NCBI RefSeq assembly: GCF_041821085.1
Contig: NZ_JBGUAZ010000006.1
Location: 1 to 64,000 of the forward strand
From: Natrinema sp. HArc-T2
Lineage (GTDB): Archaea; Halobacteriota; Halobacteria; Halobacteriales; Natrialbaceae
Reading direction: 5' to 3'
DNA: 64,000 nt
Position 1 is the first letter of the stretch, and every line of letters begins with the position of its first letter. The position numbers were made by a program, and so were the translations under genes. A model generated the notes under the pieces. The model was given only the letters and a program-made list of their open reading frames with translations. It was not told where the DNA came from and did not search any database. Positions 1-8,655 of the stretch are shown in pieces.

Positions 1-26
1 ATTCGACATCCCTGCCGATCGAACGA

Positions 27-518
27 TCAAAACGAGCGGCCCCACTCGAGGTCGTGCCCGACGAACTCGGCCTCATCCAGGGGCTCGCCGCCTTCGAATC
101 GGAACTCGCCGACGACGGTTTCCCCCTCGAGCACGCCAGGGAGCCACAGGTGATCGTCGTCCCACATCCGGTCGTAGGGCACGTCCTCGACGGAAACCCA
201 TTCCGGGTGGGCCTCGTCGGACGCGGTCGGTTCACCGGTAAACGAGCGCGTCCGGAAGACGTGACAGACCGAGTGTGTGTCGCCGTCGAGCAGAAAGGTG
301 AGCTCGCCGGCTTTCTCGAGGTCTGTGACCTCGAGGCCGACCTCTTCTTCGGTTTCGCGGACGGCACACTCTCGTGGCATCTCGCCGGGTTCGCACTTCC
401 CGCCGGGACTGTTGTACCACCCCTCGCCGAGGCCGCGGCGTTTCTCGATGAGGAGCACTTCGCGATCCGTTTCGGGACCGCCGTCTCGGAGCGGGAAACA
501 CAGCGTCGTCTCGAGCAT
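27..518 (-). CDS. Nudix hydrolase (MutT-like)
   Basis: The 163-residue protein is a Nudix hydrolase, probably removing damaged nucleoside triphosphates such as 8-oxo-dGTP. The Nudix box is complete from about residue 40 to 62 (GGKCEPGEM...RETEEEVGL), with the REtEEEvG metal-binding core. The N-terminus starts directly with the first beta strand, so the ATG at 518 fits. It lies 65 bases upstream of the agmatinase stop on the same strand, but a functional link is not evident. The family is certain; the substrate is inferred. Confidence 0.9.
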   Translation of the reverse strand: MLETTLCFPLRDGGPETDREVLLIEKRRGLGEGWYNSPGGKCEPGEMPRECAVRETEEEVGLEVTDLEKAGELTFLLDGDTHSVCHVFRTRSFTGEPTASDEAHPEWVSVEDVPYDRMWDDDHLWLPGVLEGETVVGEFRFEGGEPLDEAEFVGHDLEWGRSF

Positions 519-583
519 ATCGGTCGGTTCGTTCGGAGTGAGAAAAGTCTGCGCTCTCGCTCGGCTGTCCTCGAGTCCGACGG

Positions 584-1441
584 TTATGCCTCGAGGCCGT
601 CGGCGTGGGAAAAGACGAACTCCCGGACGAGTTTGGCGGCTAAGGCGGCCGCCTGTCCGTCGTCGCGGTCGTTGACTTCGACGACGTCGAAGCCGTCGGC
701 GAGGGGTGCGACCGCACGGACGACATCGCGGAGTTCGCGTGGCTCGAGGCCGAACGGCTCGGTCGTCCCGGTGCCGGGCGCGAAGCCGGGATCGGCGGCG
801 TCGATGTCGACGCTCAGGTAGACCTCGCGATTGGCGAGTCGGTCGCCGGGGTCCCAGTCAGCCACGTCCTCGGGCGGGACCACGGTCACGTCGTCCGCCG
901 CGGCGCGCTCCCACTCGGCTTCGCTGCCAGTGCGTGCGCCGAGGATGATCGCCTCCGCGACGCTGTCGACGTCCTCGATGATCCGTCGGGTGACGGCGGC
1001 ATGCGAGAGCGGGTTGCCGTCGTAGGCACCGTACAGATCGAGGTGGGCATCGAGACAGACGAACACATCGGGTTCGACTGCGCGTGCGCCCGCGAGCGAG
1101 ACGGTGTGTTCGCCCCCCAGTAGCAGGGGGACGGCGTCGCTCCAGACGGCATTGCGCAACGTACTCGTCAGGTAGTCGAGGTACTCCTGTACGTCGTCCC
1201 ACGCGCGGACGTCACCGCGGTCGACGACACCCAGTTCAGAGAAATGCTGGTCCGTCCGGTGGTCGTAATCGTCGAACGGTTCGGCAAACGTGCGGATCCG
1301 CTGGGGCCCGAATCGGGTCCCCGGTTGAAAGGTCGTCGTGGCGTCCAGAGGCGCACCGACGACCACGAAGTTCGCATCTCCACGGTCGGCATCAGCCGCC
1401 GCGTCGGTCCCCTCGCGTTCGTCGGCCGCCCCGGGAAACAT
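584..1441 (-). CDS. speB: Agmatinase/arginase-family ureohydrolase
   Basis: This 285-residue ureohydrolase carries the binuclear manganese motifs GGEHTVS (about residue 109), DAHLDLY and SVDIDAADPGFAPG. It would release urea from agmatine or an agmatine-containing substrate. The ATG overlaps the stop of the aIF5A gene by one base (TAATG), so the two are translationally coupled. In halophilic archaea, work on Haloferax proposed that aIF5A is modified with agmatine and then trimmed by an agmatinase-like enzyme to deoxyhypusine. This gene order supports that role (inference). Confidence 0.88.
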   Translation of the reverse strand: MFPGAADEREGTDAAADADRGDANFVVVGAPLDATTTFQPGTRFGPQRIRTFAEPFDDYDHRTDQHFSELGVVDRGDVRAWDDVQEYLDYLTSTLRNAVWSDAVPLLLGGEHTVSLAGARAVEPDVFVCLDAHLDLYGAYDGNPLSHAAVTRRIIEDVDSVAEAIILGARTGSEAEWERAAADDVTVVPPEDVADWDPGDRLANREVYLSVDIDAADPGFAPGTGTTEPFGLEPRELRDVVRAVAPLADGFDVVEVNDRDDGQAAALAAKLVREFVFSHADGLEA

Positions 1442-1815
1442 TAGACGATCTTTCGCTGGTCTTCCATCTCGAGGTACTCGATGTTCTCGTCGGGTGAGAC
1501 ATCTTTGTCCTCGGGGATGCGCATCGTGATCGTCTCGTAGGTCTCGAGGTCCATGACCTGCATGTCGTCGCCGTCTACCGAGACGACCTGCCCGTTTTTG
1601 CGCTCGATGATCGGGACCCAGATCTTCGCGTCGACGGGCTGGGACAGCGAGCGTTTCTTGCCGTCGAAGACGCCTTTTGCCTCGACGCGTGCCTTGGCAC
1701 TGCCGTGTTTGCCCGGTTTTGCCGTCGAGTAGGCGTTGATCTTACACGCCGCGTCGTCGATCATAACGTAGCTGCCTTCCTGGAGATCGCGAACTTCGGT
1801 CTGCTGTTTCGCCAT
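1441..1815 (-). CDS. eif5A: Translation initiation factor aIF5A
   Basis: The 124-residue aIF5A/eIF5A homologue promotes translation elongation at difficult peptide bonds. The hypusination loop [13 protein letters not shown] is intact, and Lys36 is the residue expected to carry deoxyhypusine or hypusine. An N-terminal SH3-like domain (about residues 5-70) is followed by an OB fold. The start lies 26-28 bases after a TTTAT box at 1841-1845 (minus strand), which points to a leaderless mRNA. It is the first gene of a pair with the agmatinase. Confidence 0.97.
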   Translation of the reverse strand: MAKQQTEVRDLQEGSYVMIDDAACKINAYSTAKPGKHGSAKARVEAKGVFDGKKRSLSQPVDAKIWVPIIERKNGQVVSVDGDDMQVMDLETYETITMRIPEDKDVSPDENIEYLEMEDQRKIV

Positions 1816-1837
1816 GTCCCGGCGTAATCAACCGACG

Positions 1838-1848
1838 GTCATAAACCG
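1838..1848 (-). promoter_or_regulatory. Promoter (TATA box) of aIF5A-agmatinase
   Basis: On the minus strand ACGGTTTATGACC gives a TTTATG box centred near 1843, 28 bases before the ATG at 1815. This is the spacing of a leaderless haloarchaeal transcript. Confidence 0.6.
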
Positions 1849-1910
1849 TTTGGAATGGCCGCTTGGGTCTATTCGGTGTGCTAACAGGACTATCCGCCCG
1901 CTAGAGAGGA

Positions 1911-1990
1911 GGCTCCTGTCAGCCGGTGTTGCCCCGCCCGCGACCATCATGGACTGTGTCGGCGCCCAATGACAGCAGCCCGTCTGATAC
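1911..1990. repeat. Diverged copy of the dispersed palindromic element
   Basis: GGCTCCTGTCAGCCGGTG on the left and TGACAGCAGCCCGTCTGATAC on the right match the arms of the clearer copies at 3379, 8571 and 20284. Several gaps are needed to align it, so it is probably a degraded copy. Confidence 0.4.
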
Positions 1991-2240
1991 GGCGTCTGTC
2001 GCACGATCGATGGACGGTAAAACCCCACATCTATTATAGAGTAACTGTAACCGGACAGATGTCCGGGAAAAACTCACATCCAGGCTGGACGGCACCACTC
2101 ACAACCATCCAGTCCAACCCGGACTTCTCAGAAGTTATCGCGTAGCTATAAATTTGTAGTGGCTACCATGTCCCACGAGGAGTGGGGACGGCAACCGTCC
2201 GATACCAATGAACGGCACGTCCACGGGAACGGTCGATCGA

Positions 2241-3335
2241 TCAGGTCTCGGACACGCCGAACACACCGCTGAACCCGACGGTGTCGGCCACCGGCTCGAG
2301 CGGACTCGCCGGCAGCCCGTCACCGACTGCAGGATCGTTGTACGCCCGTGGCGCAACGTCGTTGGGGCCGTCGGGATAGAACAGCGACGCAAGCGTCTGA
2401 ATCTGCCCGCGACCCACGCCGAGTTCGAACTGGCCGCCGCCGTACAACTGAATCCCGCGCTCGTTGCAGTACGCGATCGTCTCGAGCAGCGACTCGAGCG
2501 AGCCAAAGCGCGATGGTTTGACGTTCAGCCAGTCGGGCTCCCACGGCAGCGCCTCGACGTCTTCGAGACCGTGGATCGGTGCGTCCCACGAGACGCGCGA
2601 TCGAACGTCGGGATCCTCGAACAGCGACCGCGTTTCGTCGGTCAACGCCGGATCTTCGATGACGGCGTCGGGAAATGCCTCGAGAACGAGGTCGTACAAC
2701 TCGGGGTCTGCCGGTACGTCGACCTCGGTGCCCTCGTACTGGCCTTTCAGATCGAGAATGCGGACCGCGTCGGTGCCCACTGTCTCGTCGATGGCCGCGA
2801 CGAGGTCGGCGTCCCACTCGGGCGTTGGATCGAGTTTGAATGCGAGGTCGGGGACCTGCTCGTGCAGGACCTCGAGCCGATCGGTCGTCGGCGGCTCGCC
2901 GAGGCGGGTGCTCGCGACGAACCGAACTGGCTCGAGCGATCGCTCGAGGACGCTCGCAACATCCGTCTCGGCCTGTCGCAGAGCGAGATCGAGCGCCGCG
3001 CTCTCTATGCCCCACCGCCGGTAGTTGCGAAAGACCTCGCGGTCGGGCGCACCGCCCGGGAAAAGGTCGAGCTCACTGAGTCGCGCGGAAAACGATCCGA
3101 ACCTGTACTCGCCGGTGAGATCCGGGAGCCCGGTCTCCGCCAGTCGGTCGTGGTCTGCGGTTTCGTAAGTAACGTCCTCACCACGTCCCGTGACTGTCCC
3201 AGTCTCCGGCCCCGGTCCCGAGAGCGCGAATTCGGTCGTTACACGGGTAAAGTCACTCGAGGTCTCGCGTTCGCGGCGCTCGCTCGTGACCGTCTCGATC
3301 GTCAGCGACAGGTCGGCGATCCGCTCGTAGTCCAT
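2241..3335 (-). CDS. Enolase-superfamily-like protein (mandelate racemase/OSBS type fold)
   Basis: The 364-residue protein looks like a haloarchaeal member of the enolase superfamily. Visible barrel motifs are FKLDPT, RILDLKGQY, VIEDPAL and WDAP, then LNVKPSRFGS with a late lysine, and GGGQFELGVGRGQ near the C-terminus. The order of acidic residues followed by K-x-S is that of dipeptide epimerases and o-succinylbenzoate synthases, but the first catalytic lysine motif is not standard, so I assign no reaction. The ATG at 3335 is preferred to an upstream in-frame codon at 3380, which would run into the palindromic repeat. Confidence 0.6.
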   Translation of the reverse strand: MDYERIADLSLTIETVTSERRERETSSDFTRVTTEFALSGPGPETGTVTGRGEDVTYETADHDRLAETGLPDLTGEYRFGSFSARLSELDLFPGGAPDREVFRNYRRWGIESAALDLALRQAETDVASVLERSLEPVRFVASTRLGEPPTTDRLEVLHEQVPDLAFKLDPTPEWDADLVAAIDETVGTDAVRILDLKGQYEGTEVDVPADPELYDLVLEAFPDAVIEDPALTDETRSLFEDPDVRSRVSWDAPIHGLEDVEALPWEPDWLNVKPSRFGSLESLLETIAYCNERGIQLYGGGQFELGVGRGQIQTLASLFYPDGPNDVAPRAYNDPAVGDGLPASPLEPVADTVGFSGVFGVSET

Positions 3336-3378
3336 ACTCGGTTTTCGACCCGGTGTGGAAAGAAGGTTGGCCGCCGTC

Positions 3379-3460
3379 ATACGGTCTCCTGTCAGTCAGT
3401 GCCGGTGCAACCGTAACCCACACTGCGGTCCCACCAGTAAATCGTTACAGCAGACCGTAT
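3379..3460. repeat. Dispersed palindromic element, copy 1
   Basis: Left arm ATACGGTCTCCTGTCA (3379-3394); right arm TTACAGCAGACCGTAT (3445-3460), the near-perfect reverse complement. On the minus strand it begins directly at the TGA stop of the UbiB-family gene (TGATACGG). It fills the gap between two minus-strand genes. Confidence 0.75.
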
Positions 3461-5166
3461 CACTCCTCGCCGCGACGCTGGCGGAGGTTCTGGCGGGTAA
3501 ACTGCGGTCGCGCGCCGATCGACTTGGGCGAGCGAAACGACCGGTAGAGCTGGATCAGCATGACCACCGAAAAGACTGCTGCGACGATCGATCCGGCAGG
3601 AGCCTCGAGTGCGTAGAGCACACCCATCGAGAACAGCGACATCGTCAACAGCATGCCGTAGATAATGCGTTTGGCGAGCTTTTCGAAGACGCTCTCCGAG
3701 TCCTCGACGCCGATGCGGACGTAGAGGTCGTCGCGGTCGAGCCGGTCGAGTGCACGCTCGGTCTTGGGCGCGAGTCGGGTCAGCGACTCGCCGCTGCGGC
3801 GGAGCTGTTGGCCCGTCTCGTCGATGTAATTGCGGATGGTCTCTTCGCGATATCCTTCTTCGGTCAGGAAGTCGGTCGCCGTCGCGATGAAGTCGAAGTC
3901 CTCATCCAGGGTGACACAGACGCCTTCGACGACGGTCGCGACCCGGAGGACGAGCGCGAGGTTTTTCGGAAGCCGGAACGGGAACTCGTAGATCGAATCT
4001 TCGATCTGGCCGACGATCTGGTTGACCCGGTACTGTTCGACGTCCTCGCCGCGGGCGTCCTGGATGGCGATCTCCATCACCTCAGACATTACGCCGCGGT
4101 CGGCGTCAGGAGATAGCGTCCCGATTTCGATCAGCGCGTCGAGGATGCCGTCGATGTCCTGGTTGGCGACGGCGACGTAGAAGTCGACGATCTTGTCCTG
4201 AATGAACGAATCGACCCGTCCCGACATCCCGAAGTCGTAGAAGACGATCTTCCCCTCGTCGGTCACCGCGAGGTTTCCAGGGTGGGGATCGGCGTGGAAC
4301 ACCCCGTCGTCGATGATCATCTGGAGGTACGACCGCTCCAAGTTCTCCGCGACCTGCGTTCGGTCGATCTCTTTGCGCTCGAGTTCATCGAGATCGTTGA
4401 TCTTCGTCCCGCCGACGTACTCCATCGTGAGCACGCGCGAGTCGGAGTGGCTCTCGATCACGGCGGGAATGCGAAACCGGTCGTCATCCGCGAAGTTCGC
4501 GCGGATCTCGGTGAGCATCTCGGCTTCGCGCTCGTAGTCCATCTCCTCGCGGATCGTCTTCGAGAACTCCTCAGCCAGGTTCTCGAGCGAGAACGCGCGC
4601 GCTTCGCCGACGAAATACAGTAGGATGGGCAGCGACCACTTGATGACCCGCAGATCGGCGTTGACGAGTGGTTCGATGTTCGGGCGGCGTATCTTGACGG
4701 CGACCTCGCGACTGGCTCCGTCGGGCGGATCGGCCCGCGTCCGCTCGGTCTCGGGATCGAGTCGCGCCCGATAGACCTGTCCCAGACTCGCACCGCTGAT
4801 CGGCTCGGTATCGAATTCCGCAAAGCGCTCGTCGACGGGGCCGAGTTCGTCCTCGAGCACCTCTTTTGCCTCGGGCCAGGGGGCCGGCGGCACGGCGTCT
4901 TGCAGCGACGCGAGGGTGTCGATGTACGCTGGCGGAAGGACGTCAGGGCGGGTCGACAGCAACTGCCCGAGTTTGATAAACGTCGGCCCCAGCGTCAACA
5001 GCGACTCGAGCAACCGCTCGGCGCGGTGGCGCTGCGTCTCGGGACCGGCCTGCCGGGGGCGGCCGAACAGGAGAAACCGCCGCCGGTCACGGGCGTAGGC
5101 GAGCAACAGCGGCAGGAACTGCCACGCGACGATGACGAACCGCTTGTATGCGCGAAGAGAGGCCAG
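3460..5166 (-). CDS. ABC1/AarF/UbiB-family atypical kinase
   Basis: A membrane-associated atypical kinase of the ABC1/AarF/UbiB family, linked in other organisms to quinone or isoprenoid lipid homeostasis. Motifs: KLGQLLSTRPD (KxGQ, N-terminal third), VAVKIRRPNI (ATP-lysine), ADPHPGN and YDFGMSG (catalytic and metal loops), and C-terminal hydrophobic helices. A TTG at 5106 would give 548 residues, but family-like sequence continues upstream in frame (RAYKRFVIVAWQFLPLLLAY) as far as a TGA at 5173-5175. The only initiator-like codon there is CTG at 5166, giving about 568 residues. The Hsp20 gene ends 16 bases upstream, suggesting co-transcription. Confidence 0.85.
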   Translation of the reverse strand: MASLRAYKRFVIVAWQFLPLLLAYARDRRRFLLFGRPRQAGPETQRHRAERLLESLLTLGPTFIKLGQLLSTRPDVLPPAYIDTLASLQDAVPPAPWPEAKEVLEDELGPVDERFAEFDTEPISGASLGQVYRARLDPETERTRADPPDGASREVAVKIRRPNIEPLVNADLRVIKWSLPILLYFVGEARAFSLENLAEEFSKTIREEMDYEREAEMLTEIRANFADDDRFRIPAVIESHSDSRVLTMEYVGGTKINDLDELERKEIDRTQVAENLERSYLQMIIDDGVFHADPHPGNLAVTDEGKIVFYDFGMSGRVDSFIQDKIVDFYVAVANQDIDGILDALIEIGTLSPDADRGVMSEVMEIAIQDARGEDVEQYRVNQIVGQIEDSIYEFPFRLPKNLALVLRVATVVEGVCVTLDEDFDFIATATDFLTEEGYREETIRNYIDETGQQLRRSGESLTRLAPKTERALDRLDRDDLYVRIGVEDSESVFEKLAKRIIYGMLLTMSLFSMGVLYALEAPAGSIVAAVFSVVMLIQLYRSFRSPKSIGARPQFTRQNLRQRRGEE

Positions 5167-5182
5167 TCTCGTTCACCCCGTG

Positions 5183-5545
5183 TTAGGTGTCCTCGTCGAC
5201 GATCTCGATCGTCGTCTCGTCGCTGGCACCTCGCTTCGGCAGCACCAACTCGAGGACGCCCCGATCGACCGCCGCCTCGGCGTTGGCGTCGGAGGCGTCG
5301 TCGGGCAGCGGGAGATCGACATCGAGAAAGAGCGAGCGGTTCTCCTCGATGTACTGGTAGTCGTCGCTGGGCTCCTTGTCGCGGTGGGCATCGATTGAGA
5401 TGCGGTCGTCCTCGATCGCGAGGTCGAGCGACTCGGCGGTGACTCCTGGGACGTCGAGGACGAGCAGGTAGGCGTCCTCGCTCTCGAGTAGATCGAAAAA
5501 GACGTCCTCGGAGAGGTCCCGCAACGCGTCGCGGAGCGCTGACAT
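5183..5545 (-). CDS. Hsp20/alpha-crystallin small heat-shock protein
   Basis: A 120-residue small heat-shock protein, an ATP-independent holdase. The alpha-crystallin domain spans about residues 20-115, with AYLLVLDVPGV opening the beta sandwich and GVLELVLPKR as the conserved A-x-x-x-G-x-L-like strand. The ATG at 5545 starts the family-like sequence MSALRDALRDL; an in-frame start at 5686 would add low-complexity residues overlapping the divergent moeA promoter. It sits just upstream of the UbiB-family kinase. Confidence 0.88.
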   Translation of the reverse strand: MSALRDALRDLSEDVFFDLLESEDAYLLVLDVPGVTAESLDLAIEDDRISIDAHRDKEPSDDYQYIEENRSLFLDVDLPLPDDASDANAEAAVDRGVLELVLPKRGASDETTIEIVDEDT

Positions 5546-5645
5546 GGATACAGGTTCGAACGCCGATACGAAAAACCCCGCGGTCGCGGCGATTTCCCCT
5601 CCGAAGGCCCCCACGCTTTTGCCGCCCCGCGACTCGAGTCTCCGT

Positions 5646-6962
5646 ATGGAAGGAGCGGACCGCGAGCGCACCGAAGCCGGGTTCAAAGTGCGAACACCGG
5701 TCGACGAGGCGCGCCAGATTCTCAGAGCGGCTGTTGCAGACCGTGGGGACGGTGACGTCCCGTGTGGAACCGAGACCGTCGACGTCGCGCGTGCGGACGG
5801 TCGCGTCCTCGCTGCGCCCGTTACGGCAGCCCGGAACGTCCCTCACTACAGGCGGGCGGCGATGGACGGCTACGCCGTCCGGGCCGCGGACACCTTCGGG
5901 GCCAGCAGGCGCTCGCCCGAAGTGTTGGGAGTCGTCGAGCCGACCGACGCGTCCGCCGACGAGCACGCCACCGCCGACAGCATCGAGCCGGGGACGGCCG
6001 CACGGGTCCACACCGGCAGTGCCCTCCCTGAGGGGGCCGACGCCGTCGTCATGATCGAACACGTCACCGAACGCGAATCGCTCGGCGAACTCGAGGTCGA
6101 AGACGCCCTCGCGGAGGGCGAGAACGTCGCGCCGATCGGCGAGGACGTCACGGAGGGCCAACAGCTCTACGAGGCCGGCCACCGGCTCCGGCCGTCGGAT
6201 CTGGGGCTGCTGCGGTCGGCTGGCTATGGGCAGGTTGCGGTCGCACAGCAACCGACGGTCGGCGTCGTTCCGACCGGCGAGGAACTGGTCGAGGCCGACC
6301 CTGATCCCGGTGAGGTGGTCGAGACCAACGGCCTCACCGTCTCGCGGCTGGCCCAGCGCTGGGGCGCTCGCGCCACCTATCGCGACGTGGTCACCGACGA
6401 CCCCGAGTCGCTGCGCGTGGCCATCCAGCGCGACCTCACCAAGGACGTGGTCGTCACGACCGGCGGCTCCTCGGTCGGTGAGCGGGACCTGTTACCGGAG
6501 GTGATCGACGACATCGGCGAGGTACTGGTCCACGGTGTCGGACTCAAACCTGGGCACCCGGTCTGTCTGGGAATCGTCGAAGACACGCCCGTGCTCGCGC
6601 TGCCGGGGTATCCGGTCGCGTGCATCATCAACGCCGTCCAGTTCCTCCGACCGACGCTGCGCTGGCTCGAGGGCACGACGCCCGATCCCCACCCGACGAC
6701 ACAGGCCCGCCTCGAGCGCAAGATCCCGAGCGAACCTGGCACGCGGACGTTCGCACGAGTGCGACTCGAGGCCCGTGACGGCGACGAGGCAGACGGCGAG
6801 CGCGACGAACCCGACTATACGGCGATTCCGACACGGGCGAGCGGTTCGGGCGTGCTCTCGAGCGTCGCGCTGGCCGACGGCTGGGTCGTCGTCGACGACG
6901 ACCGTGAGGGGATTCCGGCCGGCGAGACGGTGGCCGTCGAGAACTGGGAAGTCAATCCGTAA
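5646..6962 (+). CDS. moeA: Molybdopterin molybdotransferase MoeA (stand-alone)
   Basis: This 438-residue MoeA inserts molybdate (or tungstate) into adenylylated molybdopterin. Hallmarks are AMDGYAVRA near residue 75, SALPEGADAVVMIEHV, PTGEELVE, TTGGSSVGERDLL (the MoCF-like substrate loop), KPGHPVCLG and LPGYPVACIIN. The ATG at 5646 follows a TATA-like CTTTTG near -30; an in-frame upstream ATG at 5544 overlaps the start of the divergent Hsp20 gene. A second moeA with an extra C-terminal domain lies at 11190. Confidence 0.93.
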   Translation: MEGADRERTEAGFKVRTPVDEARQILRAAVADRGDGDVPCGTETVDVARADGRVLAAPVTAARNVPHYRRAAMDGYAVRAADTFGASRRSPEVLGVVEPTDASADEHATADSIEPGTAARVHTGSALPEGADAVVMIEHVTERESLGELEVEDALAEGENVAPIGEDVTEGQQLYEAGHRLRPSDLGLLRSAGYGQVAVAQQPTVGVVPTGEELVEADPDPGEVVETNGLTVSRLAQRWGARATYRDVVTDDPESLRVAIQRDLTKDVVVTTGGSSVGERDLLPEVIDDIGEVLVHGVGLKPGHPVCLGIVEDTPVLALPGYPVACIINAVQFLRPTLRWLEGTTPDPHPTTQARLERKIPSEPGTRTFARVRLEARDGDEADGERDEPDYTAIPTRASGSGVLSSVALADGWVVVDDDREGIPAGETVAVENWEVNP

Positions 6963-7037
6963 CGTCCCTCGAGAGGGGGTCGTTCTTCCACAACCTTGAT
7001 GTCGACATGTGTTGCCAACCCTCATTGGAGGTTCCAA

Positions 7038-7388
7038 ATGACAACGACTGACGACGTACTCGACCACCACCTGACGGCATTCGGAGAGCAAGACCTCGAG
7101 GCCGTTCTGGAGGACTACACCGACGAGTCGGTGATCGTGACGAACATGGGGACGTTCCGTGGCCTCGAGGAGGTCGAAGGCCTCTTCGAGGACCTCTTCG
7201 AGGAGTTCGATCACGAGGAGGCCACGATCGACATGCAACAAGAGACCGTCGAGGACGAGTTCGCCTACATCGTCTGGGAAGCCGAAACCCCCGAGAACGT
7301 CTACGAGTTCGCCACGGACACGTTCTACGTTCCTGAGGAGGCGATCCTGTTCCAGACCTTTGCGGGCCATCTCTCCCCAAACGAGTAA
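7038..7388 (+). CDS. SnoaL/NTF2-like protein
   Basis: A 116-residue cone-shaped alpha+beta protein of the SnoaL/NTF2 class (TTTDDVLDHHLTAFGEQDLEAVLEDYTDES...). Members are ligand-binding or small-molecule isomerase folds, and no catalytic residues can be assigned here. A strong Shine-Dalgarno GGAGG at 7028-7032, six bases from the ATG at 7038, decides the start over an upstream ATG at 6996. The stop lies one base from the stop of the convergent serine hydrolase. Confidence 0.75.
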   Translation: MTTTDDVLDHHLTAFGEQDLEAVLEDYTDESVIVTNMGTFRGLEEVEGLFEDLFEEFDHEEATIDMQQETVEDEFAYIVWEAETPENVYEFATDTFYVPEEAILFQTFAGHLSPNE

Positions 7389-7389
7389 G

Positions 7390-8517
7390 TCAGCACAGCG
7401 CGAGCCGAACGGCGTCAGCCAGCGCGTTCACGCGAGCGAGGTGCTCGTAGGACCCGTCGCGGACCCCGTTCGTGACATACGAGAAGCCGATGTTTGCTTC
7501 GGGATCGGCCCAGCCGACGCTGCTCCCGAGGCCAGCGTGGCCGAAGACGTGCTCGGGGGAGAGCGAGCCGTAGGGTGTGATCGTCGTCCCGCCTTTCCAG
7601 AAGCCGAGGGCAAACCGTGCCTCGCGGTCGAGCGTCCCGTCGGACGCCGTTTCGGCCTCGAGACGCGTCATCCGCTCGACGGTCTCGGACTCGAGGAGTC
7701 GGGTCCCTCCGAGTTCACCGCCGTTGGCGAGACAGGCATAAAAGCGGGCCATGTCTCGTGCGGTGCCGATTCCGTTGGCCGCGGGGACCACGGCCCGGTG
7801 GACCTGTTCGGCGTTGAACGGGGCCGCGACTGCGGCGTTGTCGCCGAGTCCCTCATCAGGGTCCCGACAGCGGTCGAACGGCTCGAAGCCGACGACCGTC
7901 GCCACGTCGTCGGCCTCGTCATCTCGGAGGCCGATTCCCGTCTGTTCCATGCCGAGCGGCCCGAAAATGCGGTCGGCAGCAGCGCGTTCGACCGGCGTGC
8001 CGGAGACACGGCGGACGAGTTCGCCGACCAGCCAGCCGAACGTCAGCGCGTGATAGGCCGGCACCTCACCCGGCGGCGAGAGCGGGTCTTGCTCCTCGAG
8101 CGTCTCGATGACGGCGTCCCAGTCGCTCCAGACGGTCGGTCGATCGTCGATCTTGCTCTTTTGCAGGCCTGCGGTGTGGCTGAGCACCTGTCGAACGGTG
8201 ATCTCGGCCTTGTCGGTGCCCGCGTCGGCGAATTCCGGCCAGTGGTCGACCACGCGATCGTCGTACGCCAGTGCGCCCTCCTCGACCAGCGAATGCAGCG
8301 TCACCGCGGCGTAGGGTTTCGTACACGAGAACAGCACGTGGCGCGTCTCCCGGGTCTCCGCGTTGCCGTCGGGCCCCGTTACGCCACCCGCGAGGTCGAT
8401 CACGAGGTCGCCGTCGACGTAGACGGCCAGCTGTGCCCCGTGGTGAAGCCCGACCTCGAGGTGGCGCTCGAAGAGGGCGGCGATGCGCTCACGATCGGTA
8501 TTGGCAAGTCGTGACAT
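7390..8517 (-). CDS. Beta-lactamase-family serine hydrolase (class C/esterase type)
   Basis: A 375-residue serine hydrolase of the beta-lactamase/CubicO type, more likely an esterase or peptidase than a resistance enzyme. The nucleophile motif S64-C-T-K67 is present. A tyrosine in PAYHALTFGWL is in the position of YxN but lacks the Asn, and HAGLGSS near residue 330 replaces KTG, as in the esterase branch. There is no signal peptide, so it is probably cytoplasmic. Confidence 0.85.
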   Translation of the reverse strand: MSRLANTDRERIAALFERHLEVGLHHGAQLAVYVDGDLVIDLAGGVTGPDGNAETRETRHVLFSCTKPYAAVTLHSLVEEGALAYDDRVVDHWPEFADAGTDKAEITVRQVLSHTAGLQKSKIDDRPTVWSDWDAVIETLEEQDPLSPPGEVPAYHALTFGWLVGELVRRVSGTPVERAAADRIFGPLGMEQTGIGLRDDEADDVATVVGFEPFDRCRDPDEGLGDNAAVAAPFNAEQVHRAVVPAANGIGTARDMARFYACLANGGELGGTRLLESETVERMTRLEAETASDGTLDREARFALGFWKGGTTITPYGSLSPEHVFGHAGLGSSVGWADPEANIGFSYVTNGVRDGSYEHLARVNALADAVRLALC

Positions 8518-8570
8518 ATCACTTGCAACCAGCAGCGGGATTGTAATCGTTCCGCTCGAGACAGCAATTT

Positions 8571-8650
8571 ATACGGACTCCTGTCAGTCAGTACCGGCGC
8601 ACCCGCATGACGGGTCACAGATGTATTGGGACACAGTGACAGTAGACCGT
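8571..8650. repeat. Dispersed palindromic element, copy 2
   Basis: Left arm ATACGGACTCCTGTCA (8571-8586) pairs with TGACAGTAGACCGT (8637-8650). An inner ACCCG-CATGA-CGGGT hairpin lies between. It fills the gap between the serine hydrolase start and the MATE stop, ending five bases from that stop. Confidence 0.75.
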
Positions 8651-8655
8651 CTCAG

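Larger units (their letters stand above)
1816..2240. other. Intergenic region with palindromes and a possible repeat relic
   Basis: I see no convincing gene in these 425 bases. They hold the aIF5A promoter, a diverged candidate copy of the dispersed palindrome (1911-1990), a perfect CCGGACA-GA-TGTCCGG hairpin near 2052-2067, and an A/T-rich TATA-like stretch at 2144-2152. A 34-codon frame begins at 2169 at promoter distance from that box, but its composition is not protein-like. Confidence 0.4.

Noticed and set aside
2169-2273. 34-codon frame with a TATA-like box 20-25 bases upstream
   Set aside because: The composition is Arg/His-rich and unlike haloarchaeal proteins, and it runs into the antisense of the enolase-like gene.
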